Below, one piece after another: positions 35,801 to 46,130 of a DNA stretch of 64,000 nt. The stretch comes from Tretioscincus oriximinensis. Lineage: Eukaryota; Chordata; Lepidosauria; Squamata; Gymnophthalmidae. Below the pieces are notes generated by a model that saw nothing but the letters and a program-made list of their open reading frames with translations, had not been told where the DNA came from and searched no databases. The position numbers were made by a program, and so were the translations under genes. Location of the stretch: NCBI GenBank assembly GCA_022410635.1, contig JAJVDF010000160.1, forward strand, positions 327,535-391,534, given 5' to 3'. Positions within the stretch are counted from its first letter, which is position 1, and every line of letters begins with the position of its first letter.

Positions 35801-37790
35801 CCTGTTTATCTAGTTTGTATTTCCTGTAACCAGTTCTGAGATTTGTGATACAGAGTGGAAAATAAACGGAAATAATGTTATTGTGCCTTGAACATACGAT
35901 TTAAAAAGCTGCAAAGAATTTTCAGTTTAGCAGCTAGAATCCAACTTCTAATTTAAGTTCATGAAAGGATTTCTAAACTTTTTGCTCATAAAACAAATGT
36001 GATTTTTGCAAACTCCTCCATCTACTCACAGTCTTCACACTGCTGGATGAAGGTGCCCTCTAACTTTACAACTATATCCAGTGGATACTGTAGGCTTGGG
36101 GGGGGGGGTTTTCATCTGTAAGACCATTGGCTACTAAAAGCTTTTCTGTGGGCAAAATGATGAAAATTGGATTCGAACTGGTATACCCTTTGACATACAG
36201 GAGCAAAAAAAAAGTCCTTTATCTAGTCATTTAATCATCCAACAACTCTTAAGTTCCTCATATTCTTCACTTGTTTTCTTCCAGCTCTTACATGTTTTGT
36301 ACTGACCTAACCTGCTGTCTTATGACTGCAAAATAAGCAATAACTAGACTATTTACTGACAATGAGATGGGCTGAAGTATTTTTGAAAGCAATGCCACCA
36401 CCAAAATAAATTTGGGATTTGTATACAAATGTGTTTATCTTTGGGGTGGAAAAGAAAAGCTGAACATTACATGGTATCTTGAAGATAAGTTAAATAACCT
36501 TACATGTTGACTAAGGACATCCTGTAAGTTCCATATATAATGAGCATTACAGATTTCACATATTTCTGTTATGACACTCCATTCCTAGACCATAATGAAA
36601 AGCTACAGGTAATCTTTGTAATCAGTCACACAGAACTCTGAGTAATGATATCCTGTCACACTCATATAGGAGCAGATGCTTGAATTTTTACTGTTCTCAA
36701 ATTTCTCATCTCAAAGAAATCAGTAGTCCTTCCCTTCCTCAAAAGTAAATACTTCTGGAAATCTGGTTTAATCTATATAATTTTCAAAAAAACATTAAAA
36801 TAATTTAAAATGCTGATGTTAAAAGCTAACACTTCATGAATTACAAAAATCTTCATGTTTTCCATAAAAATCCATATGCAATTATTTAAATGAATACCAC
36901 AACTGCTGCAAATTATGGCTGTGAAAACAGTCATAATCTATTTAATCTGAAGTTAAGATGAGGAATTTCCAGTTCTCCTGAAGTTAAGATGAGGAATTTC
37001 CAGTTCTCCAAGTGTTTTAGGTCCATAACCAATAACTAAGGTGAATAAAAGCTGCAATTCAGTACTACAGAATCACAGGTTCATCATCCTAAATCAAAAT
37101 CTGTGCTAGAAGTCTGTATTCAAACAGATTTCAGAAAACAGGTACACAAAACCTGGTTTCTTCACTTAACAATAGTTTCCATATTCATTTATACTGAAAC
37201 CTTCAATATACTAGAGGTGATCTGGTTATTTCTCATCGTAATCCAAGTATTAATGTAAAAGAAATAACTTACTAGGAGACAGTATAATCAGCCAAGATTT
37301 ATTGTGCATATATGGGATATGAATCAAAGATACACTAAGATTTACTCTGCTTTTATTGAATAAGCCAATATTTTTTATAGCAAATAACAAGCATTTGGTA
37401 ATTTTTTAAAATGTTTTAGTCATATCAAAACTCAGTTTATCAAAACTGTTTACTTTGCATGCCCTGATGCTCAAGCTATGAAGTCTCAGAACAGATGTTC
37501 TGGAAACCCACTATATAGCTGATTTTGGAAAGTGCCAGATAATAATAAAAGCATAACAATAAATTAAAACCACCTGCCCTTCTAATCAGAGGTCTCTATT
37601 TCTTTGCTTTCTTCTACACTAATGAACAAAATAGATTTAAATTATTTCAAATGTAGAATTTTGTTTTTTTTAAAAATAGCAACTAATAAAATGTAAACCA
37701 GGTTACTAAACTGATTTAAAAATCTTTCACTATATAATAGCAATGAGACAACATGTTGCCCATCCTGAAGCAAAACAGTTGCTCTGAGTA
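32851..37790. other. Long unassigned stretch, probably intronic
   Basis: About 5 kb with no repeat family or convincing exon recognised. It holds a 31-bp tandem duplication at 36947-37008, G runs at 35257-35268 and 36100-36109, and one N at 35429. A few splice-like minus-strand segments (34.5, 35.7, 36.5, 37.3 kb) were examined and set aside. Confidence 0.4.
36947..37008. repeat. 31-bp exact tandem duplication
   Basis: Two adjacent copies of a unit starting 'ctgaagttaagatgaggaat' at 36947 and 36978. Identity suggests a recent event or an assembly artefact. Confidence 0.9.
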
Positions 37791-39430
37791 ACAGTCCATG
37801 CAATTCTGCATTCTACTTCTCTCAAGGATCAGCCAAAGGTTTTTCAGAATCCCAGACCTGGATGCTCTGACGGATGACTTTCATAAAGAAATTCCACTTT
37901 GCCTATAAGCAGTTTTTAACAGTGTGGACCACAAAACAGTATTCTGCCACCGTCAGAATAGATAGTATCTCCAGCAGGTTTCCAAGTCAATGGTAAGTGA
38001 TTTATATTATACTCTTAGGAATTATATAGGATTTTCCTCAGTACGATGCTTCAATACAGCAAACCTTGATGATGAGGATGGTGTCTACATCTGTATTATC
38101 ATTGATTCAATCTGAGCTAACTAAGGGTTCANAGCATGATCATAAACCAACTCATTTGAAAGTTAATGAAGCTGTGCTTGTATCCCATGCAAAGTCTACG
38201 CCACAGCACATAAAAACCTGCTTTGCTGAGGCTGTCGAGTTCTTTGCAATATATGTTAGGCTGAAGAAGGCAGAGGTCTTCTTCATCAGCCCCCATCAAT
38301 AGAAATTTACCACTCTCCATACATCACTATCCGTGTGTCAGAGCTGAAGACTGAAAGACCAGCTATTAAAGATGCAAGGTTAGCAAAGGAATCATTTGAT
38401 AGATTATGCAAGAGTCTTGAATAACGATCATCTGAGAAAAACACAAAAACCAGTATATATAACACTCTGTATTGTCCACTTCCCTATATGGGTGAGCAGC
38501 ACAGGCCATCTATTGCCACCACCTGTAATTCCTCAAGCATTTTCACTAGTGCTGCCTCTGTATCATCCTGCATTAGAATGACTTCATCACCAAAACTACA
38601 GTCTTTCAACAGGTAGAAGCCACAAGCATCAAGGCCATTTTGCTGAAGAAACAACTGTGCTAAACAGGACAAATCTCCAGAATAAAGGATCATCTCCCAC
38701 CCATGACTGCACTGTATAGACAGGTTCCCCCAGCCAACTTTCCGTAAGCAGGAAAAAAAATGTGGGTGGATTGGCTTCCTCCTCCAGGGCTAGCTGTGGT
38801 GCAGGCTGGATGCTGCAGTCCACAGAGCAGGGCTTCACATATGATGGGCAGAAGAGGCTGCTGGCTGCTCAGACTACATTTCCCAGCAGGTCAAACTGCC
38901 AGCACAACAGCTCCATTTCACTTTTTTCAGATTTGGGCTGCCACTGCTTCTACTACCAACTTCATGAAGCTACTGGGCATCCAAACTTTTACAATAAGCA
39001 CTTGCCATTATGTAAAAATGGCATAGAAAAGCAGGAAGAAATTCTGTAAGGAAACAAGCTGGCAGTTTCTTCTTGCTTACATCTGGCATCCCATCTATAG
39101 TGATATTACCACTGATCAGCATGACAAGAGGTATGACGACTCCCTCAAAAAAATCCCTTGATGTCTGCCAATCGACCCCTGCCAATGGCTTGCCCTAACT
39201 ACCAACTGTGAGTCTAGAGACATACCATCTACAGTATGTCTCTTCTTTCAACAGTGCACCCAGGGGTAGCTTCAAGGACAAAGAACGAAAGACAACAGTA
39301 CAAAAACCAGGATATAACTGAAGCACCATGTCCAGATAAGACCATCCCTTGTATTGGATGCTGCCATGACTACTTATTCTGCATTAGACTTAATAGCTAC
39401 CAGTGAAGCTACTGCAGAAGAGAAACTTCC
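37791..39430 (+). pseudogene. RTE-like LINE ORF2, decayed, interrupted
   Basis: Plus-strand frames give ordered pieces of a LINE reverse transcriptase. First is LDDEDGVYI (about 38065). Then comes NEAVLVSHAKSTPQHIKTCF with FAIYVRLKKAEVFF, which follows the catalytic Y/FADD position (the FADD itself is degraded). ARLAKESFDRLCKSLE, NTKTSIY and VEATSIKAILLKKQLC follow. After a repeat at 38791-39050 the reading resumes with SKKSLDVCQ, SSFNSAP and a Cys/His tail (CIGCCHDYLFCIRLNSYQ) near 39400. Many stops and frame changes. The region before 38.05 kb is less certain. The same C-terminal tail is found in reverse at 1360-1594. Antisense frames here are shadows. Confidence 0.72.
38791..39050 (+). repeat. 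Unnamed interspersed repeat, copy 2, inside a LINE
   Basis: Collinear with 32611-32850. It splits the LINE reading frame between the segments ending near 38750 and resuming near 39060, so it inserted after the LINE. It contains an inverted pair, 'gctggatgctgcagtc' and 'gactacatttcccagc', able to form a stem. Confidence 0.7.
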
Positions 39431-40263
39431 ACCCACCAAGAAATTCATCTGTAACTACACTATATCAATCGACTACAAAAATCAGGGCTCCAGAAAGCCA
39501 CTTCTAATAAAGCATTTAGATAATTTTCTAGGACTCTGATCAAGCAGAATTTTGTAGCAAAAAATTATTAAAAGGTCTTTTAAAAATGTTTAACTCTATC
39601 ACATCCCAACTCAATTACATGTTAATGCTTAACTATCAAGTGCACTTTAGAACTTCATATTTTGTCAAACGAATTTGAGATTAACATAAAAGCTATGGCA
39701 GTATATAAGAATACAGTGTTAACACAGGAAATGAATACGTTATTCAGGCTTAGAGACTTTCTTCTTGAGAAGTCATCTTATTTCAGCACTCATCAGCTTT
39801 CACTATATGTCTCCTGAATGGACTCAAGGGCCTTTACTAACTGGGTCTTATTCCAAATTACATCCTAGAACAGGCAAGACCTGTCATAGAATCCACTAGT
39901 ATGCAGAATAAGAACCTATTCTATAATCCAATAAAGTAGGGAGTTCTGCTGATCTCTAATTGTGATTAACTGTATGTGCCACTTAAATATCAGCTATTAC
40001 CACGCCTTCAATGAAGACTACCTACAGATGTTGCTAGTTATGGGCCTTGTGGCTCCTCCCCTCTCCAAGGTGCAAGAGCGATGAGGTCATACAGGAAGGC
40101 CTTTAATGTGGTAGCTCCCAAATCTGGCTTGCCTCTGGCAATTCGTTATGTGCCTATAATGCATGGTTTTTGGTGCCTGGTTAAAAATGGCCTCTTTATC
40201 CATATCGCCGATCCTTAGCTTCTTCTGGATTTTGTTTTACCAAGAAGGGAGGGTAGGTTGCAT
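39431..40263. other. Unassigned sequence
   Basis: No supported feature. Confidence 0.4.
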
Positions 40264-40528
40264 AGAGAGCCAGTTTGGTGTAGTGGTTAAAGTGTTGGAC
40301 TCGCATCTGGTAGTCTCCCAGGTTGATTCCCCACTCCTCCATGAAAACCAGCTGGGTGACTTTGGGCCAGTCACAGTTCTTTAGAACGCTCTCAGCCCCA
40401 CCTACTTCACAGAGTGTCTGTTGTGGAGAAAGCAACAAAAGCTTTGTGCACCCCCCTACAGTTGGCCACTCTGAAACCTTAGAGTATGGGGGTGGGATAT
40501 AAGTACAAATAAATAAATAATAAATAGA
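40264..40528 (+). repeat. Sauria-type tRNA SINE, well preserved
   Basis: Head 'gagccagtttggtgtagtgg' (A box), then 'gttgattccccactcctcc' (B-box side), 'agctgggtgactttgggcc', 'agtcacagttct' and 'gtctgttgtggagaaag'. The end is 'gtgggatataagtac' with an AAATAAATAAATAATAAATA tail. It gives the clearest view of the family in the window. Confidence 0.92.
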
Positions 40529-40816
40529 GGGGGAGAGGATTTATTTTCAACATGCTTCAATAAATTATTCTATTTTATCTTTCTACTTTTACCCACCCTG
40601 GTACCTGCTGATAAAGGGCAGGATATATATTTCTAAACATTTTCAGCTCACTAGTATGCCACTGCACAATTTAAGTATTAATGAATTTTCCCAGCAGCAT
40701 ATAGATGCAGCACATAGTTTTGTTAAAAGGTGTATGTTGTGCTGTGTTGAAAAGATACTAGATAAAGAAACCACTGAGAAAGAACCATCAATAAATGAAC
40801 AGTACATACTCTAAAG
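40529..40816. other. Unassigned sequence
   Basis: Nothing recognised. Confidence 0.35.
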
Positions 40817-41005
40817 CAGACCAGGGCAAGGGGCGGCCCGCCTACTGTCTCTGACCGGCCATCCCCTCTTAGCTCAGAGTTGGGGGTGTGGTTTTACTGT
40901 TATATACAGTGTTGGGTAGAACTGAGTTAACTATATTAATCCAGCCCTCTAAAACCATCCCAATTTCTCATGTGGCCCCTTGGGAAAACTAATTGTCCAC
41001 CCCTG
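40817..41005 (-). mobile_element. hAT-like MITE, copy 1
   Basis: Ends CAGACCAGGGCAAGGGGCGG and the complement of CAGGGGTGGACAATTAG. It is nearly identical to, and inverted relative to, 42631-42818. The interior carries 'actgtctctgaccggcc' and 'cccctcttagctcagag'. No coding capacity. No clear target duplication is visible for this copy. Confidence 0.8.
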
Positions 41006-42208
41006 AAGAATGAGAGACAATGGTGGTTTGTGGCCTCTTCAAGAACAAGGTGCAATTTTTTTTCTGGGTAAAAGGAAACACACTGGCACATTTACTTTTT
41101 AACCAACAGTAACAAACTAGTTGAATGTAATAATAGGAGGAGAGTCTACTGGTTGCTCTTTTACATTTTTAGAGCAATAATCACTCCTTTTTCATTAATT
41201 GTGCTGAACATAGCGTCTCTAGCAAAATATTTCTTGTTTTAACATTTTTGAGTTTGTAAAAACTTTTGAGTCCAACATGGGAATACCTATTTCTCCTAAT
41301 CTTTGAATGGAAGATAAACAGGACAGTAATTTTTACTTGCAATCTGTGACTGCTTTTGTGGGGACAGAAACCACAAGATTTTTAATGTGTTAATGATTAA
41401 TTCTGTTGTAATAGCAAAAGTGTGTTCTCTTCTATTTGTTACATACTGCTGCTTAACTTCTAGATCTACTGTAACCTTCTGTATTGAATCTATTCTGTTA
41501 TATTAAACTGATTTAGAAAAAGTATAATTATACAATCCAGAACAAGGAGCAGACCTCCAGGCATGAAAATGCCAGAAACAAATTGGAAAGGACCCAAGAC
41601 AAGAGCTGCAATGTCTTCAAGAATGCAAAGGACTCTGGAGTTCATTTACTTATTTTGTCAACTTTATATACTATGGCTTTTCCTCCCTTACAGAACCCAG
41701 GTAGTATAGACCCAAGAGCTCCCCATCCAGGCACTGACGAGATCAAATTTGCAAGCTTCAGCAAGCTGACAGTTTCATACCAAACACTATATCGTATTCC
41801 TTTTTGAAAAGCAGCAAATGACATATGAATTGATGTGGAAGCTGTTTACAGTGTAACTTCCCACTGTGAAATATTAGAACACAGAATGCATAAGAAGATA
41901 AAACCAAGCTCTATTTGCTGCGTCTTTCTCAGGCTCAAGCCCTAATTTTAAAGCTCCAATGAATCAAATTCAGGCCAAATAAGGCCTATAATATATATCA
42001 AACAAGGTCCAATTGCTATGTTTCGCTGGAAGAAAGTGCATATCAAAATCGCCTTATTTCTAGAAATTTAATTCTTTACTACTGAAAATCACAGCATCAT
42101 TTTCTATAAAGAATATCAATACATTTTAACTACTACTATTACTAATACTATTAAATGGTTGTTTAAAACATGAGATAAGTTTTAAAAATCCTTGCTAGCA
42201 TGCCTTAC
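41006..42208. other. Unassigned sequence between two MITEs
   Basis: The segment at 41.55-41.83 kb has slight resemblance to a 5S-type SINE but too little to call. No gene. Confidence 0.4.
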
Positions 42209-42254
42209 CCATACAATTCCCCAAACAATGGAGATTTACTTTACTGTTGTCAGC
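42209..42254 (-). CDS. Candidate early exon, possibly with start codon
   Basis: On the minus strand, the strong acceptor 'ctgattatctcttttgtacag' is followed by 46 bp ending GTATGG and donor GTAAGG. One frame is fully open (ADNSKVNLHCLGNCM plus G). The exon may instead be 5' untranslated with an ATG at its last codon. It lies about 2 kb downstream, in transcription, of the CpG island, where a second exon would be expected. Coding status is uncertain. Confidence 0.4.
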
Positions 42255-42620
42255 CTGTACAAAAGAGATAATCAGGCTACCTGAACAAATAATTTGGAAA
42301 ACAACTCCTTCCCCTTTACCACAGTTCTTATAGTAGCTCTAATTTTCAGTATGAAACTTGAGGACTACATGCAATTTCTCACTTTGCAGTGTTCTGTTGG
42401 ACTCCAATCTGTATTATCATGTACTATCAGTAACCTATCTGGAAACATAAATTTTCATCACTTCTTATTCTTGCTGTATATCCATACCATATCGAGTGAA
42501 CTATCACTATAGCCAATGAAAATGTGTAAACATGGCAGTATTAAAAAGCAGCATTTTATCTTTAGTGCTAGCACTGCATTTACACAATATTAGATGGGGA
42601 AACCTGCTGTCTGAACATGA
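42255..42620. other. Unassigned sequence
   Basis: Nothing recognised. Confidence 0.35.
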
Positions 42621-42826
42621 CCTTAGATTACAGGGGTGGGCAATTAATTTTTCCCAAGGGGCTGCATGAGAAATTGGGGTGGTTTTAGAGGGCCGGATTA
42701 ATATAGTTAACTCAGTTCTACCCAATACTGTATATAACTCTGAGCTAAGAGGGGCGGGCCGGTCAGAGACAGTAGGAGGGCCGCATGTGGCCCTCGGGCC
42801 GCCCCTTGCCCAGGTCTGCCTTAGAA
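42621..42826 (+). mobile_element. hAT-like MITE, copy 2, with probable target duplication
   Basis: The element 42631-42818 starts CAGGGGTGGGCAATTAAT and ends in the complement of CAGACCTGGGCAAGGGGC. Flanks CCTTAGAT (42621-42628) and CCTTAGAA (42819-42826) match at 7 of 8 positions, as for a hAT insertion, with a 2-base offset on the left. The interior is almost the same as copy 1 and contains 'ggccgcatgtggccctcggg'. Confidence 0.82.
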
Positions 42827-43399
42827 GCTGCTTCTAAATGTAATTAACTTTTTGTAAAATGATACTGATAAACTATATGTGATAGAAAAGCCAGCAAATA
42901 TTGGTATGACAGAATTACTTGAAATAATGGTTCCAAAGCATCACTTCACAAATCAACAGAACCTCTCATGAACAGACTGTTGTTTTTTTTTAATGTATCT
43001 ATTATATTGTTCAGGCTCTAAACGCTAAAACAAAATTCTGTAACCACAGACACAGAATACAAGGCAAGGGAGGTTTTCTTTTTAGTATTTATGGACTTCC
43101 AGAAGTGCAACTCCAGCTATAAGCAAATGCAACAAGACTAAATCGATTTCTCCGGTAAAATATGCACAAAATACTTGAGATACTAACTCAACAGAGTAAT
43201 TCTACAGTCCGTGCATCAGCAACTGAATCTGAAAAGCCTTGAATTAAAATGTATACACGGGAACCGAATTCAGAAGAACTGGACGTAACGCCCAATCGCA
43301 GGAAAAACAGCTGTCCCATATTCCATGGTTTCAGCTGCTGACCAAGTGAAACTTCAGGTTCCCAACTTTTCTCTCCGTTTGTATCTGCTGCTAGACCCC
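42827..43399. other. Shore of the CpG island
   Basis: AT-rich sequence becoming G/C-rich after 43.25 kb. No gene called. Confidence 0.4.
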
Positions 43400-43814
43400 T
43401 TGCACAGCACGGGCACGCCGGCCCTCGGCCTCAAGGAGCTCCTTCCTTCCAACACCCAACCCGGGCGCATCAGCGTGGCGGCAGCCAACCGCAGGGAACT
43501 GTGGGCCTGCAAGGCTCCCAAAATGGCAAAGGCAGGACAGCGGCAGCCTTCCTCCCATACGAGCGCAGAGGCTGATCCCCACGCTAAAGATAGCTCTGCC
43601 GCTGCGCTTCCAGGGGAGGGAAATTCTCCCTCCACCATTTCCAGGCAGGGCCAGCGCGGCTAAGGGCACCTGCTGAGGCGCCGCCGTTGCCTTCCACCTG
43701 CCCTGGTGCCAGGATGCGACTCCTCGCCCGCCCGCCCGCCCCCCGGCTGCCTTACCATCCACATGCCCGTGCAGGAGGCCGGCAGGGGCCCAGGCCCAGG
43801 AGGAGCGGCCCACA

Positions 43815-43836
43815 CGGCGGCGGCGGCGGCGGCGGG
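43815..43836 (+). repeat. CGG trinucleotide run in the CpG island
   Basis: Seven or so CGG units directly before 'ggtaagag'. Confidence 0.95.
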
Positions 43837-44206
43837 GTAAGAGAGGGCGGCGGGGCGCTTGGGGTCTCTGCGGCGAGGCTCCTGGAGGACGCTCAGCGTG
43901 GGCTCCGGCCGGGGGAGTTTCGACGCCAGCCCGGCGATTCAGCTGAAGCCCATGTGCGGCCCAGCCGGCCTCCGGGTGCCCCACGAATGCTCGGCCTGAG
44001 AGGGCCCCGCTTCGGCCCCGGCTTCCGCCGCCGCCCCGGCCGCTGCCCTACGACGCTTCCCTGGCGCCAGGGCTCACCTACTGCGGCGCGAGGGTGCTCC
44101 TTCGCCGCCACCGCCCGCCAGACCCTGCGAGAAGCCCCGTCTGCCCGCGAGGACGCCGCTCTGCCTCCCCTCCCGGGACTCGCCGCCGCCGGCACAGGGA
44201 CCACCG

Positions 44207-44230
44207 AGCAGCAGCAGCAGCAGCAGCAGG
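44207..44230 (+). repeat. CAG trinucleotide run in the CpG island
   Basis: About eight GCA/CAG units, CTG on the putative sense (minus) strand, just inside the donor at 44274. It would lie in the first intron if that donor is used and in the first exon if 44078 is used. Confidence 0.95.
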
Positions 44231-44329
44231 CGACCGACAGAGCAAGCGCGACCCGACGGCGCGCGACACGTACCTGGGGGAGGGGCGGCGCACAGGAGCC
44301 TAGCAACCACCGGCACGAGCGCGCTGCAG

Positions 44330-44334
44330 CCAAT
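44330..44334 (+). promoter_or_regulatory. CCAAT box candidate
   Basis: CCAAT within 'gcagccaatcacgg', a good NF-Y-type context, at the upstream side of the island relative to a minus-strand gene. Confidence 0.5.
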
Positions 44335-44640
44335 CACGGAGCCTTCCTTTCCTTAAGCCCAACAGCAGAAACGCAGAGCTGCGTAGCGTAACGCAGCTTC
44401 GGCAAAAGTCAGCCTGCTCTGCTCGCGGCAGCAGCTACAGTCAGACTCTCAGAAACCCTCCCAAGCCTAAGCCCAACCCGCCGGGCTCCGCCTCGCGCGC
44501 AACGAGTCGCCCCCCCCCCCGCCCCGCACTTTCTCCTCGCAAGGCACGCCTCTCGCGCTCATGAAGCCACGCCCCCTCCTTGGTTTACTGTTACCGGCTC
44601 CCGTTCCCTTTGCCACGCCTCGCTCGCCACTCCGGAATCC

Positions 44641-45482
44641 CGGATCAGATTGGACACATTCTTTACTGTGATAAAAGGGAGAACACAGGCGGGTTGGTGG
44701 AAGTGGATCAAACTGCCGAGGCTCCTCCCAGGGGAACCAAACCACAGAACCCCTACGCACGCATGGCCCTACTCTATAGCCCACCAGCCCTTTCTGGACA
44801 AAGCCTATGCAAAGAGGTCGCAAGCAAGACCAGGAAGCTTGCCTCATCCTGCTCCTGGCCTTCATACTGGCATCAGGGGGAGATGTTTCCTCCCATTTTG
44901 GACCCAAAGCCCTTGGCAGGTGATTCAGTGGCAGCCTGGGTCAAGCAATATTGGTTGTCAGGGGGGCCACCCATTGGGCCACAGTGCAGCAGCGTGGGAG
45001 GGAGCCTGCTGCGATGACAGCATGTGCATGGTCACAAATAAACCCTGAGGCGGGCAGGTGGGGCCCACTTTATCGGGTCCATTTGCCACCGGGCAAGATG
45101 GCACCCTAGCCAGTCTGCACCTGGATGGCTGAACCCATACATTTGCGGACAAGGGGGTGTGAGTTTCTGCAGAAGAAGCAATCGGATGTATTCTGTCTCT
45201 GAGGAACAACCCAAAACGTGAATCAAGGAGCTTCGTGGGGTCCAGCGAGTTAGGAGGAACCCAGGGGATGAATGGCAGGTGGGTTTCAATGAACTACCCA
45301 GTACCTGACAGTTTTCACGTGAACCTTTTGCAACAGACTTTCTGCTATAGGGCAGGTAAAAGTATAATATATACATAAATTAAATAAATAAACTAGGTGG
45401 AAGCCTATGTCACCTGCACCTGCCAAGCTAGGAAAGTGGTAAAAGGTCTCCTAAGTGATAGAATTCCACACTTTGGTCTAGC
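44641..45482. other. Unassigned sequence right of the CpG island
   Basis: G/C content falls off. Open frames near 44.6-45.2 kb on both strands have no domain signature. A divergent transcript could start here, but no exon is supported. Confidence 0.4.
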
Positions 45483-45736
45483 ACATAAGAACATATAAGA
45501 GGAGCCTTGCTGAGTCAGGCCCGAGCCCATCTAGTCCAGCATTCTGTCTCCCACAATGGTCCACCAGTTGTACCTGGGCAATCTCAAGCAGAAGAAGGCA
45601 AAACCCTCATCTAGTCTCGACTCCCTGCAAATGGTATTTCAGGAATACAGCCTGTTGCTCCATCCCATAGGCAGTATCAAGAGATCCATCCTAATAGTTA
45701 TTGATACCCTTGACTTCCATGGATATGTCTAATCCT
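45483..45736 (-). repeat. CR1 LINE 3'-end fragment
   Basis: 'cacataagaacatataagag' octamer-type end, 'agcccatctagtccagcatt', 'caatctcaagcagaagaagg', 'ccctgcaaatggtatttcag' and 'tgttgctccatcccataggc' in the CR1 order, ending in the ORF2 stop region. Confidence 0.85.
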
Positions 45737-45915
45737 GCATAAAAGCGTGGTTTGTGTTAAACCTGCCTTAAAACACTGGTTCAAATATTAGGCATCTTCC
45801 ATCTTAGTTATTACAGCTTGTTAGTGGATTTCCCACAATGCTTCTTACTGTCATTAACTTTAATCCAAAATACATCTGTTTGAGTGGTCCTAAATCTCCT
45901 TAGATATGCACATAT
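45737..45915. other. Unassigned sequence
   Basis: Nothing recognised. Confidence 0.35.
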
Positions 45916-46130
45916 TTCAGGACCCAATTTAAAATTTTCATATTAGCATTTGAGTAGTCTACTTGGCATCTACTTGGCCTGGAACATAGCAGCACAGAAC
46001 CTGTATTCCAGGGACAAGGCACTCCAGATGGCAAGCATTTCATAAGCCCCCAGCTCTGGAACGCCCTACCACTGCACCTTTGACTAATAATTCTAGTTTA
46101 GTCAAGGCCTAAAAACGAAGAGTAAATTAT
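45916..46130 (+). pseudogene. L2-like LINE ORF2 C-terminus
   Basis: Plus-strand reading includes PQLWNALPLHL followed by a shifted SLVKA/LK-type segment. This is the conserved [AP]-x-LWN-x-LP ... F-x-x-LK motif found at the end of L2/CR1-group reverse transcriptases. It is short and diverged. Confidence 0.45.

Larger units (their letters stand above)
43400..44640. promoter_or_regulatory. CpG island, probable promoter of a minus-strand gene
   Basis: The only CpG-dense stretch in the window, densest at 43.68-44.55 kb. It contains a CCAAT site (44330-44334, 'cagccaatcacgg') and a GGGGCGG GC box (44282-44288). It has a CGG run and a CAG run, and three minus-strand splice donors: CCCCAG/GTACGT with last exon base 44274, CAGTAG/GTGAGC at 44078, and GGATG/GTAAGG at 43756. 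Any could end a first exon. Direction is inferred from these donors and from minus-strand exon candidates to the left; a bidirectional promoter is possible. The long overlapping open frames on both strands arise from G/C content. Confidence 0.75.

Noticed and set aside
36490..36530. 18-bp micro-exon-like segment on the minus strand
   Set aside because: Weak acceptor and too short to test by frame.
37260..37340. Minus-strand exon-like segment ending at GTAAGTT
   Set aside because: The acceptor is weak and the only open frame has no phase support.
37860..37991. Plus-strand exon-like segment ending ATG/GTAAGT
   Set aside because: It adjoins decayed LINE sequence on the same strand and has stops in two of three frames.
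38129..39185. Protein-like minus-strand frames (for example VILMQDDTEAALVKMLEEL)
   Set aside because: They are antisense to plus-strand LINE reverse-transcriptase segments that match the expected order, so the minus frames are shadows.
41555..41830. Possible 5S-derived SINE on the minus strand
   Set aside because: Only a short 'gatctcgtcag...tggatggggag' resemblance; no internal promoter or body confirmed.
43391..44391. Several 100-230 codon frames on both strands in the CpG island
   Set aside because: G/C-rich DNA lacks stop codons; products are Pro/Arg/Ala-rich, overlap one another and show no domain. Some also lack an ATG start.
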